A stretch of 64,000 bases of DNA, from contig OY762224.2 in NCBI GenBank assembly GCA_963665265.2, positions 1,488,001 through 1,552,000 on the forward strand, given 5' to 3'. Source of the stretch: CAXXHQ01 sp963665265 (GTDB taxonomy: Bacteria > Planctomycetota > Planctomycetia > Pirellulales > Thermoguttaceae). Both the position numbers and the translations under genes were made by a program. Numbering within the stretch: the first letter of the stretch is position 1; each line of letters starts with the position of its first letter. The notes beneath the pieces were generated by a model. That model did not search any database and had not been told where the DNA came from. It worked only from the letters and a program-made list of their open reading frames with translations. Positions 49,908 to 58,056 of this stretch are shown in pieces.

Positions 49908-51659
49908 ATGGCGAGACGGTTCTCGACGGTTGCAGTCGAAGGGCTGACGTTCTTCTTAGCGACGTTTTTTTTCACTTCGATCGGTCTGGCCTGCTTGGCC
50001 GAATACCGTAGTCCCGACTGGCTTGTCGGCCATAGTCCCTTTGTTTTCATCGGAACAGTTGAAAGAATCGATAATAGGCCGGCAGACAACGCGAAAAACG
50101 GTCGCTCGGCCCGTGAGGAGCCAGCGGAAGGCGCTTTCAGAAAGCCGACAATTGCAACGGTTCAAATTACAAAGGTTCTAAAAGGCGATTATTCCGAAAC
50201 GCACGTTCGAGTCGCCGGAGGGCCTTGTCGGTCCTGCGGGGACGACTGGTATTACTCATTTCGCCAAGGGGAGCAATATATTTTCATCCTTCCCCAATAC
50301 CCAACGAGTCCGTCTTCTAATCGCCAACCTCAAAGCGAGCAAGGAAACAAGGAGGAGATGTCGAAAAGCGACTCGCCAATCGGCGACGCGGCGTTGGAAT
50401 GGGGCGGCAGTCTTTTGCCCTTGTCGGCTACCAACCAAATTGAATCCGAGATTGCGCGACTTGTCGCCTATCGCGCCGAGTATCTCGCCGAGGTGCAAAA
50501 AGAGCGACCGAAGACTTTCGTCGCCGGAATTCAACTTGCCGAACGGATGCGAAAAGAAAAATTGCCATGGATAGAGGCGGAAAAGAAGTTCGATGACAAA
50601 TACGGGGACCAAGCGTCAAAGGTTCGAGAGGAATTTAGCGGCGCCCTATTGAATACGCTCAAGGACATCCCGCTCGAAGCCATTTACGTCGCGCAGGCGC
50701 AGGATTGGTTCAGCGAGAAAAGCGATCCTTGGTGGGCGCAAGCAATTTGGAACAAGGCGATGACGACGCTCGTCGAGTCGCGCAGGGCGGAGGTCGCAGC
50801 TCTGTATGAAGCGTGGGAACGTAGCGTGTTGGTTCGCGCGCATGTCGAGAAGAAGTATATTGACGAATATTTTCATAGTCTGAAGGAGATCGGAGTCCTT
50901 TTTCCTCGATCACCCTTGACGTTTCCGCCGACTGTGGCGGGCGTAGACGTCTATTACAGGAAAGAAAGAAACGAATCAGAGCAAGCGCTGTTTGACTCGG
51001 CGTTGACAACCGATTTCATCTTGCGCTATCATTCGCCCTATCGCGGTATGATGCTGCCTGCCTATGCGGGGGAATTCTCCGCCGAAGTTTTGACAGGGCT
51101 TAATCCAAGTCGAGTTCGATTGCCCGTCGTTTCCATGTACAACAGCGACAATGAACGGTTACGCTGGCTTTCGCAGCAAGCTATCGGCTACATGCCCGGA
51201 ACGAATTTCGTCGATCTTCCATTAGATGACTTGATGGAAAACGGCAAGCCTAGGATGTGGCGGATTTTAGACCATTATCGAAGGCCAAAGGAAACCGCCG
51301 GGCGACTAAACGCCATGATCGACCTTGCCTCGGAACGATACAACACTATGGGTAAGGCAATGTTTTGGGACACTCTCCGCACCGGAGAATGTTTTAATTC
51401 AGTTTGCATAAATAGGGCGATTACTGCTCTGGCGCAAGCGGAAAATGCGAACACAACAGAGAAAAATAGTAAGGACGCCGAGTATTCGGACTCCGATCGC
51501 GTTCGACTTGCAAAAGCGTTGCGTTCCTATCTCGATGCGGCGAAAGCTTATCGCAGTCCGCAAAAGTCCGCAGAAAACGCCGCCGCCGATTATAAACAAT
51601 GGTTTAACGATCATCCCGAGAAAGTGAATCGTCCTGAAGAGACAGAGCAGGCTAAGTAA
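49908..51659 (+). CDS. Secreted protein of unknown function (583 aa)
   Basis: The N-terminus has a hydrophobic signal (VEGLTFFLATFFFTSIGLAC). Residues about 35-130 look like an NTR/OB-type domain: HSPFVFIGTVERIDNRPA, ATVQITKVLKGDYSETHVRV, GGPCRSCGDDWYY, EQYIFILPQYP. The remaining part is helical and charged with no known motif; VVSMYNSDNERLRWLSQQAI lies in a possible second domain. Flanked by tRNA-Leu remnants, so it is the sole complete gene of a small island. Function unknown. Confidence 0.6.
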   Translation: MARRFSTVAVEGLTFFLATFFFTSIGLACLAEYRSPDWLVGHSPFVFIGTVERIDNRPADNAKNGRSAREEPAEGAFRKPTIATVQITKVLKGDYSETHVRVAGGPCRSCGDDWYYSFRQGEQYIFILPQYPTSPSSNRQPQSEQGNKEEMSKSDSPIGDAALEWGGSLLPLSATNQIESEIARLVAYRAEYLAEVQKERPKTFVAGIQLAERMRKEKLPWIEAEKKFDDKYGDQASKVREEFSGALLNTLKDIPLEAIYVAQAQDWFSEKSDPWWAQAIWNKAMTTLVESRRAEVAALYEAWERSVLVRAHVEKKYIDEYFHSLKEIGVLFPRSPLTFPPTVAGVDVYYRKERNESEQALFDSALTTDFILRYHSPYRGMMLPAYAGEFSAEVLTGLNPSRVRLPVVSMYNSDNERLRWLSQQAIGYMPGTNFVDLPLDDLMENGKPRMWRILDHYRRPKETAGRLNAMIDLASERYNTMGKAMFWDTLRTGECFNSVCINRAITALAQAENANTTEKNSKDAEYSDSDRVRLAKALRSYLDAAKAYRSPQKSAENAAADYKQWFNDHPEKVNRPEETEQAK

Positions 51660-51827
51660 GACGCTTGCGTTACGTTCCGCCCAATATTGAACTTGATTAT
51701 GCGGACCCCTTCGTTTTATTGGATCAACTCAATACTGAGAATTTTTCCTGTCGGCGTTTTAATTGTCGGGACATTGTATCGGTCAACGCTCCGCTCGTTT
51801 CCGCTCGGACGCGGCTAAACGATCCAT
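51660..51827. other. Non-coding stretch before esterase remnant
   Basis: Together with 51896-51976 this spacer has no credible coding sequence or clear hairpin. Only the esterase fragment at 51828-51895 and the third tRNA-Leu remnant are recognisable nearby. Confidence 0.4.
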
Positions 51828-51895
51828 TCACTTCTGCAGCGATAGGTATTGTTCGAGCTTTGGCGCCGCGGTCGGCATTTCCTGCATGACTTTTA
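51828..51895 (-). pseudogene. C-terminal remnant of an SGNH esterase gene
   Basis: On the minus strand, LKVMQEMPTAAPKLEQYLSL precedes a TGA. It closely matches the end of the esterase at 58057 (LVLQEMPTAAQNLKRYL), in protein and DNA. No upstream part of the gene is recognisable. It lies directly before the third tRNA-Leu remnant, suggesting an older insertion or deletion event removed the rest. Confidence 0.55.
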
Positions 51896-51976
51896 GACTT
51901 CTCCTCGCTGGTTTCGCCAATGTGCGCAGCGCCCCGAGGAAATAAACGCAACGGCGGAACCGCTCCCCCAAGGGGC

Positions 51977-52056
51977 GCAGCAATGCCGTGCAGGTTCAAG
52001 TCCTGTTTCCCGCACTTGCAAGATTCTTAAGGACTTACGTCAGACCGACGTGAGTC
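51977..52056 (+). repeat. tRNA-Leu 3' end plus terminator (copy 3)
   Basis: From GCAGCAATGCC through the T arm, acceptor end and terminator (52031-52056). Identical to the other copies except the terminator loop, where CAAATTG is replaced by CAGACCG, keeping the stem paired, and a longer T-run (nine). The sequence upstream of GCAGC differs from copies 1 and 2, so the anticodon part is lost. After it, normal chromosome genes follow. Confidence 0.75.
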
Positions 52057-52467
52057 CTTTTTTTTTATGCCGCCGACAGATGTGGGAACACGAATGGTTT
52101 GCGTTGAGTTTCCGTCGCTGATGTTGGAATGGCTGAAACCATCTTCGCTACAACGATACGGTTGTTGGAGACGTTTGCAGTTGCCAGGCGATTTCCTGGT
52201 TCGATTCACCATCGGGCCACATAAAGAACGATCTTCGCATTTAACGCTAATCGGTCGGATGAGTGAAGACTTAACCATACGTTTTTGGTTTCGCGTTCTT
52301 CATCAGTAAGAACGATGATTGGCGGTTTTTTCAGGATGCGTTGTTGGGCAGACAAGCCGATGGCGCCGAGCCGGCATCTGTAGACTGGCTCGGCGCCTGC
52401 TCATGGCTGCGGGGCGAAGACACCCACGCTGCCCATCAAGTTGTTTGTTGTCTAAACTGCGTCAACC
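52057..52467. other. Intergenic region with a large hairpin
   Basis: GGCGCCGAGCC (52362-52372) pairs with GGCTCGGCGCC (52387-52397) around a 14-base loop. It lies downstream of the efflux pump gene on the minus strand and may end that operon, though no T-run follows. No credible gene in the remaining bases. Confidence 0.5.
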
Positions 52468-55400
52468 TCAGTTGGCGTTGCCAATAACTGGTACCGGAAG
52501 AACTTTCGGCGATTGCACTTTCTTACCAAAGAAGCTGCACACAACGACGAAGAACAAAGGAATGAATATCAAGTCGATAAAGGTGGCCGAAAGCATGCCG
52601 CCGGTAACGGCAGTACCAATGGCGTTCATTGCGCCTGCCCCTGCGCCGGTTGCTGTGGCCAACGGCAGTGTTCCGAAAAAGAAAGCCAGTGATGTCATTA
52701 TGACCGGCCGGAAGCGAATCTTTACGGCCGCAAGAGTTGCGTCGATTAGGCCCTTGCCTTGGCGCTGCTGTTCTTTAATGAACTGAATAATCAGAATCGC
52801 ATTCTTGGTTGAAAGCCCGAGGGTGGTCAAGAATCCGATCTGAAAGTAAACGTCGTTGGACAGTCCACGCAGTGAAGTGGCGGCTAGAGCGCCCAACACG
52901 CCCAAAGGCAGCATTAGCAGGTTGACAAATGGTATAGTCCAGCTTTCGTATAATGCAGCAACACACAGGAAAATGACAAGAATTGAGAAAGCATAGAGCA
53001 TAGGGCCTTGGCTTGTTGCCATACGCTCCTGATATGAAAGGCCGGTCCAGTCATAACCAAAGCCTTCGGGGACCAATTTCTCCATGGCCTGCATCGCCTC
53101 GCCGGAGCTTCGGCCAGGGGCCGCTTCGGCCCAAATGTTCAGCGAAGGGAATCCGTTGAATCGCTCAAGCCGGGGAGAATTGTATGTCCATCGTCCCGAG
53201 GCAAACGAGGCATACGGCGCCATCTTTCCTGCGTTATTGCGGACATACAACTTATTGAGGTCTTCCGGCGCTGTGCGGTAGCGAGCGTCGGCCTGTACAA
53301 AGACTTTCTTAATGCGGGCATTTTGTACGAAGTTGTTGACATACTCACTACCGAAGGCAGCGGAAATAGTGGTATGAATGTCATCGATTGGAATGCCCAG
53401 AGCGCCGGCCCTCTTCCAATCGACATCGACATGGTATTCCGGCACGTCTTCAAGGCCGTTTGCCCGAACGTTCGTCAAGCGATCGTCTTTTTGCGCCGTC
53501 GCAATCAGTTGGTTCTTGGCTTCCGTCAAAGCCTTGTGACCGTGTCCGGCCCGGTCAATCAACTGAAAATCCACGCTTGCGTTTCCCAACTCAGAGACGG
53601 CTGGAACTTCGAAAGCGTAAACCATTGCGTCGCGGTAACGCGGGTCTGTAAAGAATGCCGTCATCGCCCTGCTGGTAACGGCATCGCTTTTCAAGTCGCT
53701 ACGTTGACGCAGTTCCCAGTCCTTCAGCCTCACAAAGATCATTGCGCTGTTCTGAGACATCCCGGAGAAGCCCCAACCAACAATCGCCATCGACGATTCA
53801 ACGGCTTCCTTTTCCGTCTCCCAGAAATGGCGGCTTGCCAAATTCGCGATATTTTCGGTCATCTCCATGGTCGAACCAACTGGCAGAGCGACCTGGCACA
53901 TGATGATGCCCTGGTCCTCGTTAGGCAGGTAACTGCTCGGGAGACGCCAATACATGTAACCAACAATCGCCACCAACAGACCATAGAGAAACAAAAAGCG
54001 TAGCTTGCGGCCAATCGAGTATCCGACCAGACGCAAATAGCGATCACGCAGCCAGTAGAAAATGCGATCGAACCCCAAAAAGAACCATCGCAAAAAGAAA
54101 ACGGAGTTCTCGGCTGGCTCATGCCCTTTGGGCACGGGTTTGAGGAACGTGGCGCATAGAACTGGCGTCAGAATCAAAGCGACTACAACGGACAACTGCA
54201 TGGATGCAATGACCGTGACGGAGAATTGCCGATAGATGATGCCCGTTGAACCTGGGAAGAACGCCATTGGCCCAAACACCGCGGAAAGCACCAGACCGAT
54301 GCCAATCAGCGCACTGGTGATTTCAGTCATGGACTTGGACGTGGCCTCGCGTGGCGAGAGTCCTTCTTCGCTCATAATGCGTTCCACGTTCTCCACTACA
54401 ACGATGGCGTCGTCCACCAACAATCCAATGGCTAAGACCATAGCGAACATGGTCAACATATTAATGGAGAAACCAAAGAGACTGAGCGTAGCGAAGGTTC
54501 CCAGAAGAACGACTGGAACAGCGATTGTTGGAATCAGCGTGGCGCGTATGTTACCCATGAACACGTACATTACCAAGAACACCAACACGATCGCTTCGAT
54601 TAGAGTCTTTACCACCTCATGGATGGCCACTTGAATGAACGGCGTCGTGTCGTAGGGATAGACCACCTTCATCCCGTGTGGGAAGTACCGACTCATTTCC
54701 GCCATTTTCGCCTTGACGGCTGCGGCGGTCTCCAAGGCATTGGCGCCTGGGGCTTGGCGGATTGCTAAAGCGGAACTGGGGCAACCGTCGTTGTAGTATG
54801 TCTTGACATTGTAGGATTCCGCTCCCAATTCGAGTCTGGCAACATCCTGCAAAAGAACAACCGAACCATCTGGATTGGTGCGAATCGGAACTTCGCCAAA
54901 TTCCTTTGGGGTCTTGAGTAGATTGTGAACGACGATCGAGGCATTGAGGCGTTGTCCCTTGACGGTTGGTAATGCGCCAAATTGACCGGCGGACACTTCG
55001 ACATTGTAACTCCTCAGCGCCTGTATAATGTCGCCGAAGGTCAGACTGTAGTTGATAAGTGCCTCGGGATTGACCCAGATGCGCATCGCATACTGTGTGC
55101 CAAAGATGTCCACTTCGCCAACGCCAGGAATACGTGCCAGAACCTTCTCTAACTTGGATTGAGCGTAATCATCCAAGTCATTCCCGTTCATGCTGCCGTC
55201 TTCTGAGATCAATCCCACCATCAACAGGTAATTGGTGGTTGACTTATTGACGGAAACGCCGGCCTGTTGAACGGATGACGGCAGACTTGTTTGGGCAAGT
55301 TGCAGCTTGTTCTGCACTTTTGCCCAAGCTAAATCAGGATCGGTGCCGGCCTTGAACGTCAACTCAATACGGGCGCTGCCGGACGAATCGCTGGTCGAAG

Positions 55401-55638
55401 ACAGGTATAACAGATCATCGAAGCCAGTCATTTTCTGTTCGATGATTTGGGTTACGCTGTTTTCCACCGTTTCCGCAGACGCGCCTGGATAAGAAGCGGC
55501 AATGGCAATGGACGGCGGTGCAATGTTCGGATACTGAGAGATGGGAAGGTTGTGAATGGATAAACACCCCAGAACCATCAGAACTATAGCAATGACCCAA
55601 GCGAATACCGGCCGATTAAGGAAAAAGTTCGACAACAT
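52468..55638 (-). CDS. RND multidrug efflux pump, inner-membrane transporter (AcrB/HAE1-like)
   Basis: 1056 residues. The N-terminus MLSNFFLNRPVFAWVIAIVL is the standard first membrane helix of HAE1 pumps. TM4 contains the proton-relay GLLVDDAIVVVENVERIM; the second half repeats the layout, and the C-terminus has TLGLSTKNAILIIQFIKEQQ. Two large periplasmic loops follow TM1 and TM7. It exports drugs, detergents or solvents in a trimer with the fusion protein at 55650 and an outer-membrane channel not seen here. Confidence 0.92.
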   Translation of the reverse strand: MLSNFFLNRPVFAWVIAIVLMVLGCLSIHNLPISQYPNIAPPSIAIAASYPGASAETVENSVTQIIEQKMTGFDDLLYLSSTSDSSGSARIELTFKAGTDPDLAWAKVQNKLQLAQTSLPSSVQQAGVSVNKSTTNYLLMVGLISEDGSMNGNDLDDYAQSKLEKVLARIPGVGEVDIFGTQYAMRIWVNPEALINYSLTFGDIIQALRSYNVEVSAGQFGALPTVKGQRLNASIVVHNLLKTPKEFGEVPIRTNPDGSVVLLQDVARLELGAESYNVKTYYNDGCPSSALAIRQAPGANALETAAAVKAKMAEMSRYFPHGMKVVYPYDTTPFIQVAIHEVVKTLIEAIVLVFLVMYVFMGNIRATLIPTIAVPVVLLGTFATLSLFGFSINMLTMFAMVLAIGLLVDDAIVVVENVERIMSEEGLSPREATSKSMTEITSALIGIGLVLSAVFGPMAFFPGSTGIIYRQFSVTVIASMQLSVVVALILTPVLCATFLKPVPKGHEPAENSVFFLRWFFLGFDRIFYWLRDRYLRLVGYSIGRKLRFLFLYGLLVAIVGYMYWRLPSSYLPNEDQGIIMCQVALPVGSTMEMTENIANLASRHFWETEKEAVESSMAIVGWGFSGMSQNSAMIFVRLKDWELRQRSDLKSDAVTSRAMTAFFTDPRYRDAMVYAFEVPAVSELGNASVDFQLIDRAGHGHKALTEAKNQLIATAQKDDRLTNVRANGLEDVPEYHVDVDWKRAGALGIPIDDIHTTISAAFGSEYVNNFVQNARIKKVFVQADARYRTAPEDLNKLYVRNNAGKMAPYASFASGRWTYNSPRLERFNGFPSLNIWAEAAPGRSSGEAMQAMEKLVPEGFGYDWTGLSYQERMATSQGPMLYAFSILVIFLCVAALYESWTIPFVNLLMLPLGVLGALAATSLRGLSNDVYFQIGFLTTLGLSTKNAILIIQFIKEQQRQGKGLIDATLAAVKIRFRPVIMTSLAFFFGTLPLATATGAGAGAMNAIGTAVTGGMLSATFIDLIFIPLFFVVVCSFFGKKVQSPKVLPVPVIGNAN

Positions 55639-55649
55639 TAGGTGTCCTC

Positions 55650-57002
55650 TTAGTTTGTTGCTGATTCAACGGTGGCCGTCTGCACTGATGATTTGGAACT
55701 CGTCGCCGTATTGTCGCTGATTGACGTAGGAGCAACCGTAACGCCAATTCCAGGCATTACTTTTTGAGCGCCTTCAATAATTACGCGGTCCCCTGCGACA
55801 AGCCCTGATGAAACAAGCCATTTGTCGTCAATCGAACGATCCGTCACCAACTCACGCTGCTGAACGACGTCTTTGCTGTCAACAATAAGGACAAATGGAT
55901 TGCCTTTCGTATCGCGTGAAACTGCCTGCTGGGGAACAAGAATAGCGCTGTCCCGAACGCCTTCTTCAATAATGGCGCGAACGTACATGCCGGGAAGCAG
56001 TGTTCCATCGGAATTCGGAACGACAATCCGTAGCACAACGGAACCGGTCGTCTGATCCACGGTTGCGTCAGTAAACTGGAGAGAGCCTGCAAATGGATAC
56101 ACGGTTCCGTTTTCCAGTATGATTTTTACCTTGTCAGTCCCGCTGGCCTTCAGATGGCCTTTTTCTAGATTGGTCTTTAATTGAAGCAGTTGGACGGTTG
56201 ACTGGGCCACATCCACATACATTGGATCCATCTGCTGAATAGTGGCCAGAGGTGTGGCTTGATAGGCTGTTGCGATGGCCCCATCGGTCACATTGGAACG
56301 GCCGATGCGTCCGCTGATCGAGGCGGTAATCTTTGTATAATCAAGACTGATCTTGGCGGCATCCGACGCAGCTTCCGCCTGTTGAACCGACGCCTTGGCG
56401 ACTTCGACGGATTGGCGGTCGCCTTCCACCTGTGCCTCCGCGACCCGCAACGCCGCTTCCGCCGCCTCGACGTCAACCCCAGATTGGTCGTAATCCATGG
56501 GAGAAACAGCATGTGTGGCAATCAGTTTTTCGTTCCGTTCACGGTTGACCTTTGCCAACTTGAGGACAGCTTTGTGCCTTTGGATCGCGGCAATGCTTGA
56601 GTCCAAGGTCGCCTGCGCCTTCTTGACAGCTTGATTTGCTGAGACGACGGCTGCCGCTGCGTTATTGTAAGAAGCGGCATACGGGGCTGGATCGATCTCG
56701 TAGAGCGCTTCGCCCGCCTTGACTTGTGCGCCTTCCGTGAATAGTCGCTTCTGAATTAGGCCGCTGACTTGCGGCCGTATTTCCGCCACGCGATAAGCGA
56801 GGGTGCGCCCTGGCAACTCTGTAGTCAACAAGACTTGCAGAGGTTGGATTGTCATGACAACCACCTCTGGCGTCTGGGGCGGTGGTTCCATCTTCACACG
56901 CCCGCAACCTGCCAGAAGAACAGCTACGATCGGGATGATTGTGGCAAAGAATTTCCAGGCGGTTTGTTTCATTGCATAATCTTTCAGTAAACCGTTTACC
57001 AT
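55650..57002 (-). CDS. RND efflux membrane-fusion protein (AcrA-like lipoprotein)
   Basis: 450 residues from ATG 57002 (CAGGAG 9 bases upstream); ATG 56972 is an alternative. Signal and lipobox AVLLAGCGR. The lipoyl half PQVSGLIQKRLFTEGAQVKA and GEALYEIDPAPY, a long alpha-hairpin with Ala/Glu-rich heptads, then YTKITASISGRIGRSNVTDG complete the adaptor fold. Operon partner of the pump 11 bases downstream. Divergent from the TetR gene with shared operator-like sites. Confidence 0.88.
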   Translation of the reverse strand: MVNGLLKDYAMKQTAWKFFATIIPIVAVLLAGCGRVKMEPPPQTPEVVVMTIQPLQVLLTTELPGRTLAYRVAEIRPQVSGLIQKRLFTEGAQVKAGEALYEIDPAPYAASYNNAAAAVVSANQAVKKAQATLDSSIAAIQRHKAVLKLAKVNRERNEKLIATHAVSPMDYDQSGVDVEAAEAALRVAEAQVEGDRQSVEVAKASVQQAEAASDAAKISLDYTKITASISGRIGRSNVTDGAIATAYQATPLATIQQMDPMYVDVAQSTVQLLQLKTNLEKGHLKASGTDKVKIILENGTVYPFAGSLQFTDATVDQTTGSVVLRIVVPNSDGTLLPGMYVRAIIEEGVRDSAILVPQQAVSRDTKGNPFVLIVDSKDVVQQRELVTDRSIDDKWLVSSGLVAGDRVIIEGAQKVMPGIGVTVAPTSISDNTATSSKSSVQTATVESATN

Positions 57003-57034
57003 ATCAGCGATCTCCTGCGCACCATCGCTTTGAA

Positions 57035-57220
57035 TTACTGGGCATCCGCAATTGAGCGCTCGACCTCGGTCAATCGAGTGGGAGCGTCTCGCAGGCGTTG
57101 CCTTGCCGCTTGTTTAAATACGTCCGTATGTATTGTAACTCCGGGGGAGGATACTTGCAAGTGGAACTCTGCAGCCGTCAAAGCAAGAGTGACGAGCTTA
57201 GAGAGGCTTTTTTGCTTCAT
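57035..57220 (-). CDS. Possible small protein ahead of the efflux operon
   Basis: 61 codons (LSKLVTLALTAAEFHLQVSS, VFKQAARQRLRDAPTRLTEV) ending 33 bases before the fusion-protein start on the same strand. Composition looks natural, but there is no good ribosome-binding site and an operator-like sequence lies inside it. May instead be leader sequence. Confidence 0.3.
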   Translation of the reverse strand: MKQKSLSKLVTLALTAAEFHLQVSSPGVTIHTDVFKQAARQRLRDAPTRLTEVERSIADAQ

Positions 57221-57301
57221 GTGATGCTAGGCGTACAATTGCAGCGTCAAGCCTCGGCTTGAAATTGTTTTGGTAAGTCATTACAATACAGACGTATGCA
57301 T
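57116..57301. promoter_or_regulatory. Operator-like repeats between TetR and efflux genes
   Basis: 57116-57140 (ATACGTCCGTATGTATTGTA core) and the reverse complement of 57276-57301 (ATACGTCTGTATTGTAATG core) share ATACGTC and TGTATTGTAA. The first contains the palindrome ATAC-GTCC-GTAT. Both lie in the divergent region, as expected for TetR control of the pump and of itself. Confidence 0.5.
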
Positions 57302-57324
57302 TCACTAGCGAAAGGACCGCTGCA

Positions 57325-57864
57325 ATGGGACGACCTCGTTCAATTGACCGCGACAAACTGCTCGATGCCGCCGAGAAAATTGTCAACAAGGTCGGCCCCG
57401 CAGGTTTGACCATCGACGCCGTAGCCAAAGCCGTCGGTATCACTAAGGGGGGGGTGCAGTATTGCTTTGGGACAAAGGACCAATTGATCGAAGCCATGTT
57501 CAGGCGTTGGCTTGCCGAATTCGAGACCTGTGTGGAAGGGTTCGCCGAAGGACGCAACGACCCACGAAGCCTGGTCCAGGCTTACGTTGCCGCAATAGGC
57601 CAGACCTACCGCGCTGCCAATGAACGGTCGTCTGTCATGCTGTCGCTTCTCATGCAGTCAGAAGGGCGATTGGAACAGTGCCGCCAATGGTATCAGGAGC
57701 AGTTCGACCGAATGAAGCTGACAGGCGTCAAGCAACAGCGGTTGCGTCTTGCTTTTTTGGCGGCCGAAGGCGCGTTCGCGTTGCGTTGTTTTGGCTTTGC
57801 GGAAATCGGCGATAAGGATTGGCAAATGATTTTTCGCAGCATTGAGTCAATTCTATTGGAATAA
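57325..57864 (+). CDS. TetR-family repressor of the efflux operon
   Basis: 179 residues. The N-terminal HTH is LTIDAVAKAVGITKGGVQYC with FGTKDQLIEAMFRRW, the usual TetR layout. The ligand-binding helices follow (ESILLE end). GAAAGGA is 8 bases before the ATG. Divergently transcribed from the RND genes, so it probably represses them and itself until a toxic compound binds. Confidence 0.88.
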   Translation: MGRPRSIDRDKLLDAAEKIVNKVGPAGLTIDAVAKAVGITKGGVQYCFGTKDQLIEAMFRRWLAEFETCVEGFAEGRNDPRSLVQAYVAAIGQTYRAANERSSVMLSLLMQSEGRLEQCRQWYQEQFDRMKLTGVKQQRLRLAFLAAEGAFALRCFGFAEIGDKDWQMIFRSIESILLE

Positions 57865-58056
57865 TGAACGGTCTTTGTAATGGAATGAATGAGGCGTAAG
57901 CATGGATTGCGTTGTTACGGATTCCTGATCGATGGATGCTGCCCGAAGCGCTTCAAAGGTAACAGACTTCGATACATCTAAAGTCACGTTACTCCCATAT
58001 TGACGGATTCCAAGCAGGCCTTTCTCCCGACGCAACGCAAGCGATAGTTCAGCCGA
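57865..58056. other. Intergenic stretch, no gene seen
   Basis: About 190 bases between convergent genes. No credible reading frame and no strong terminator with T-run was noticed. Confidence 0.4.
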
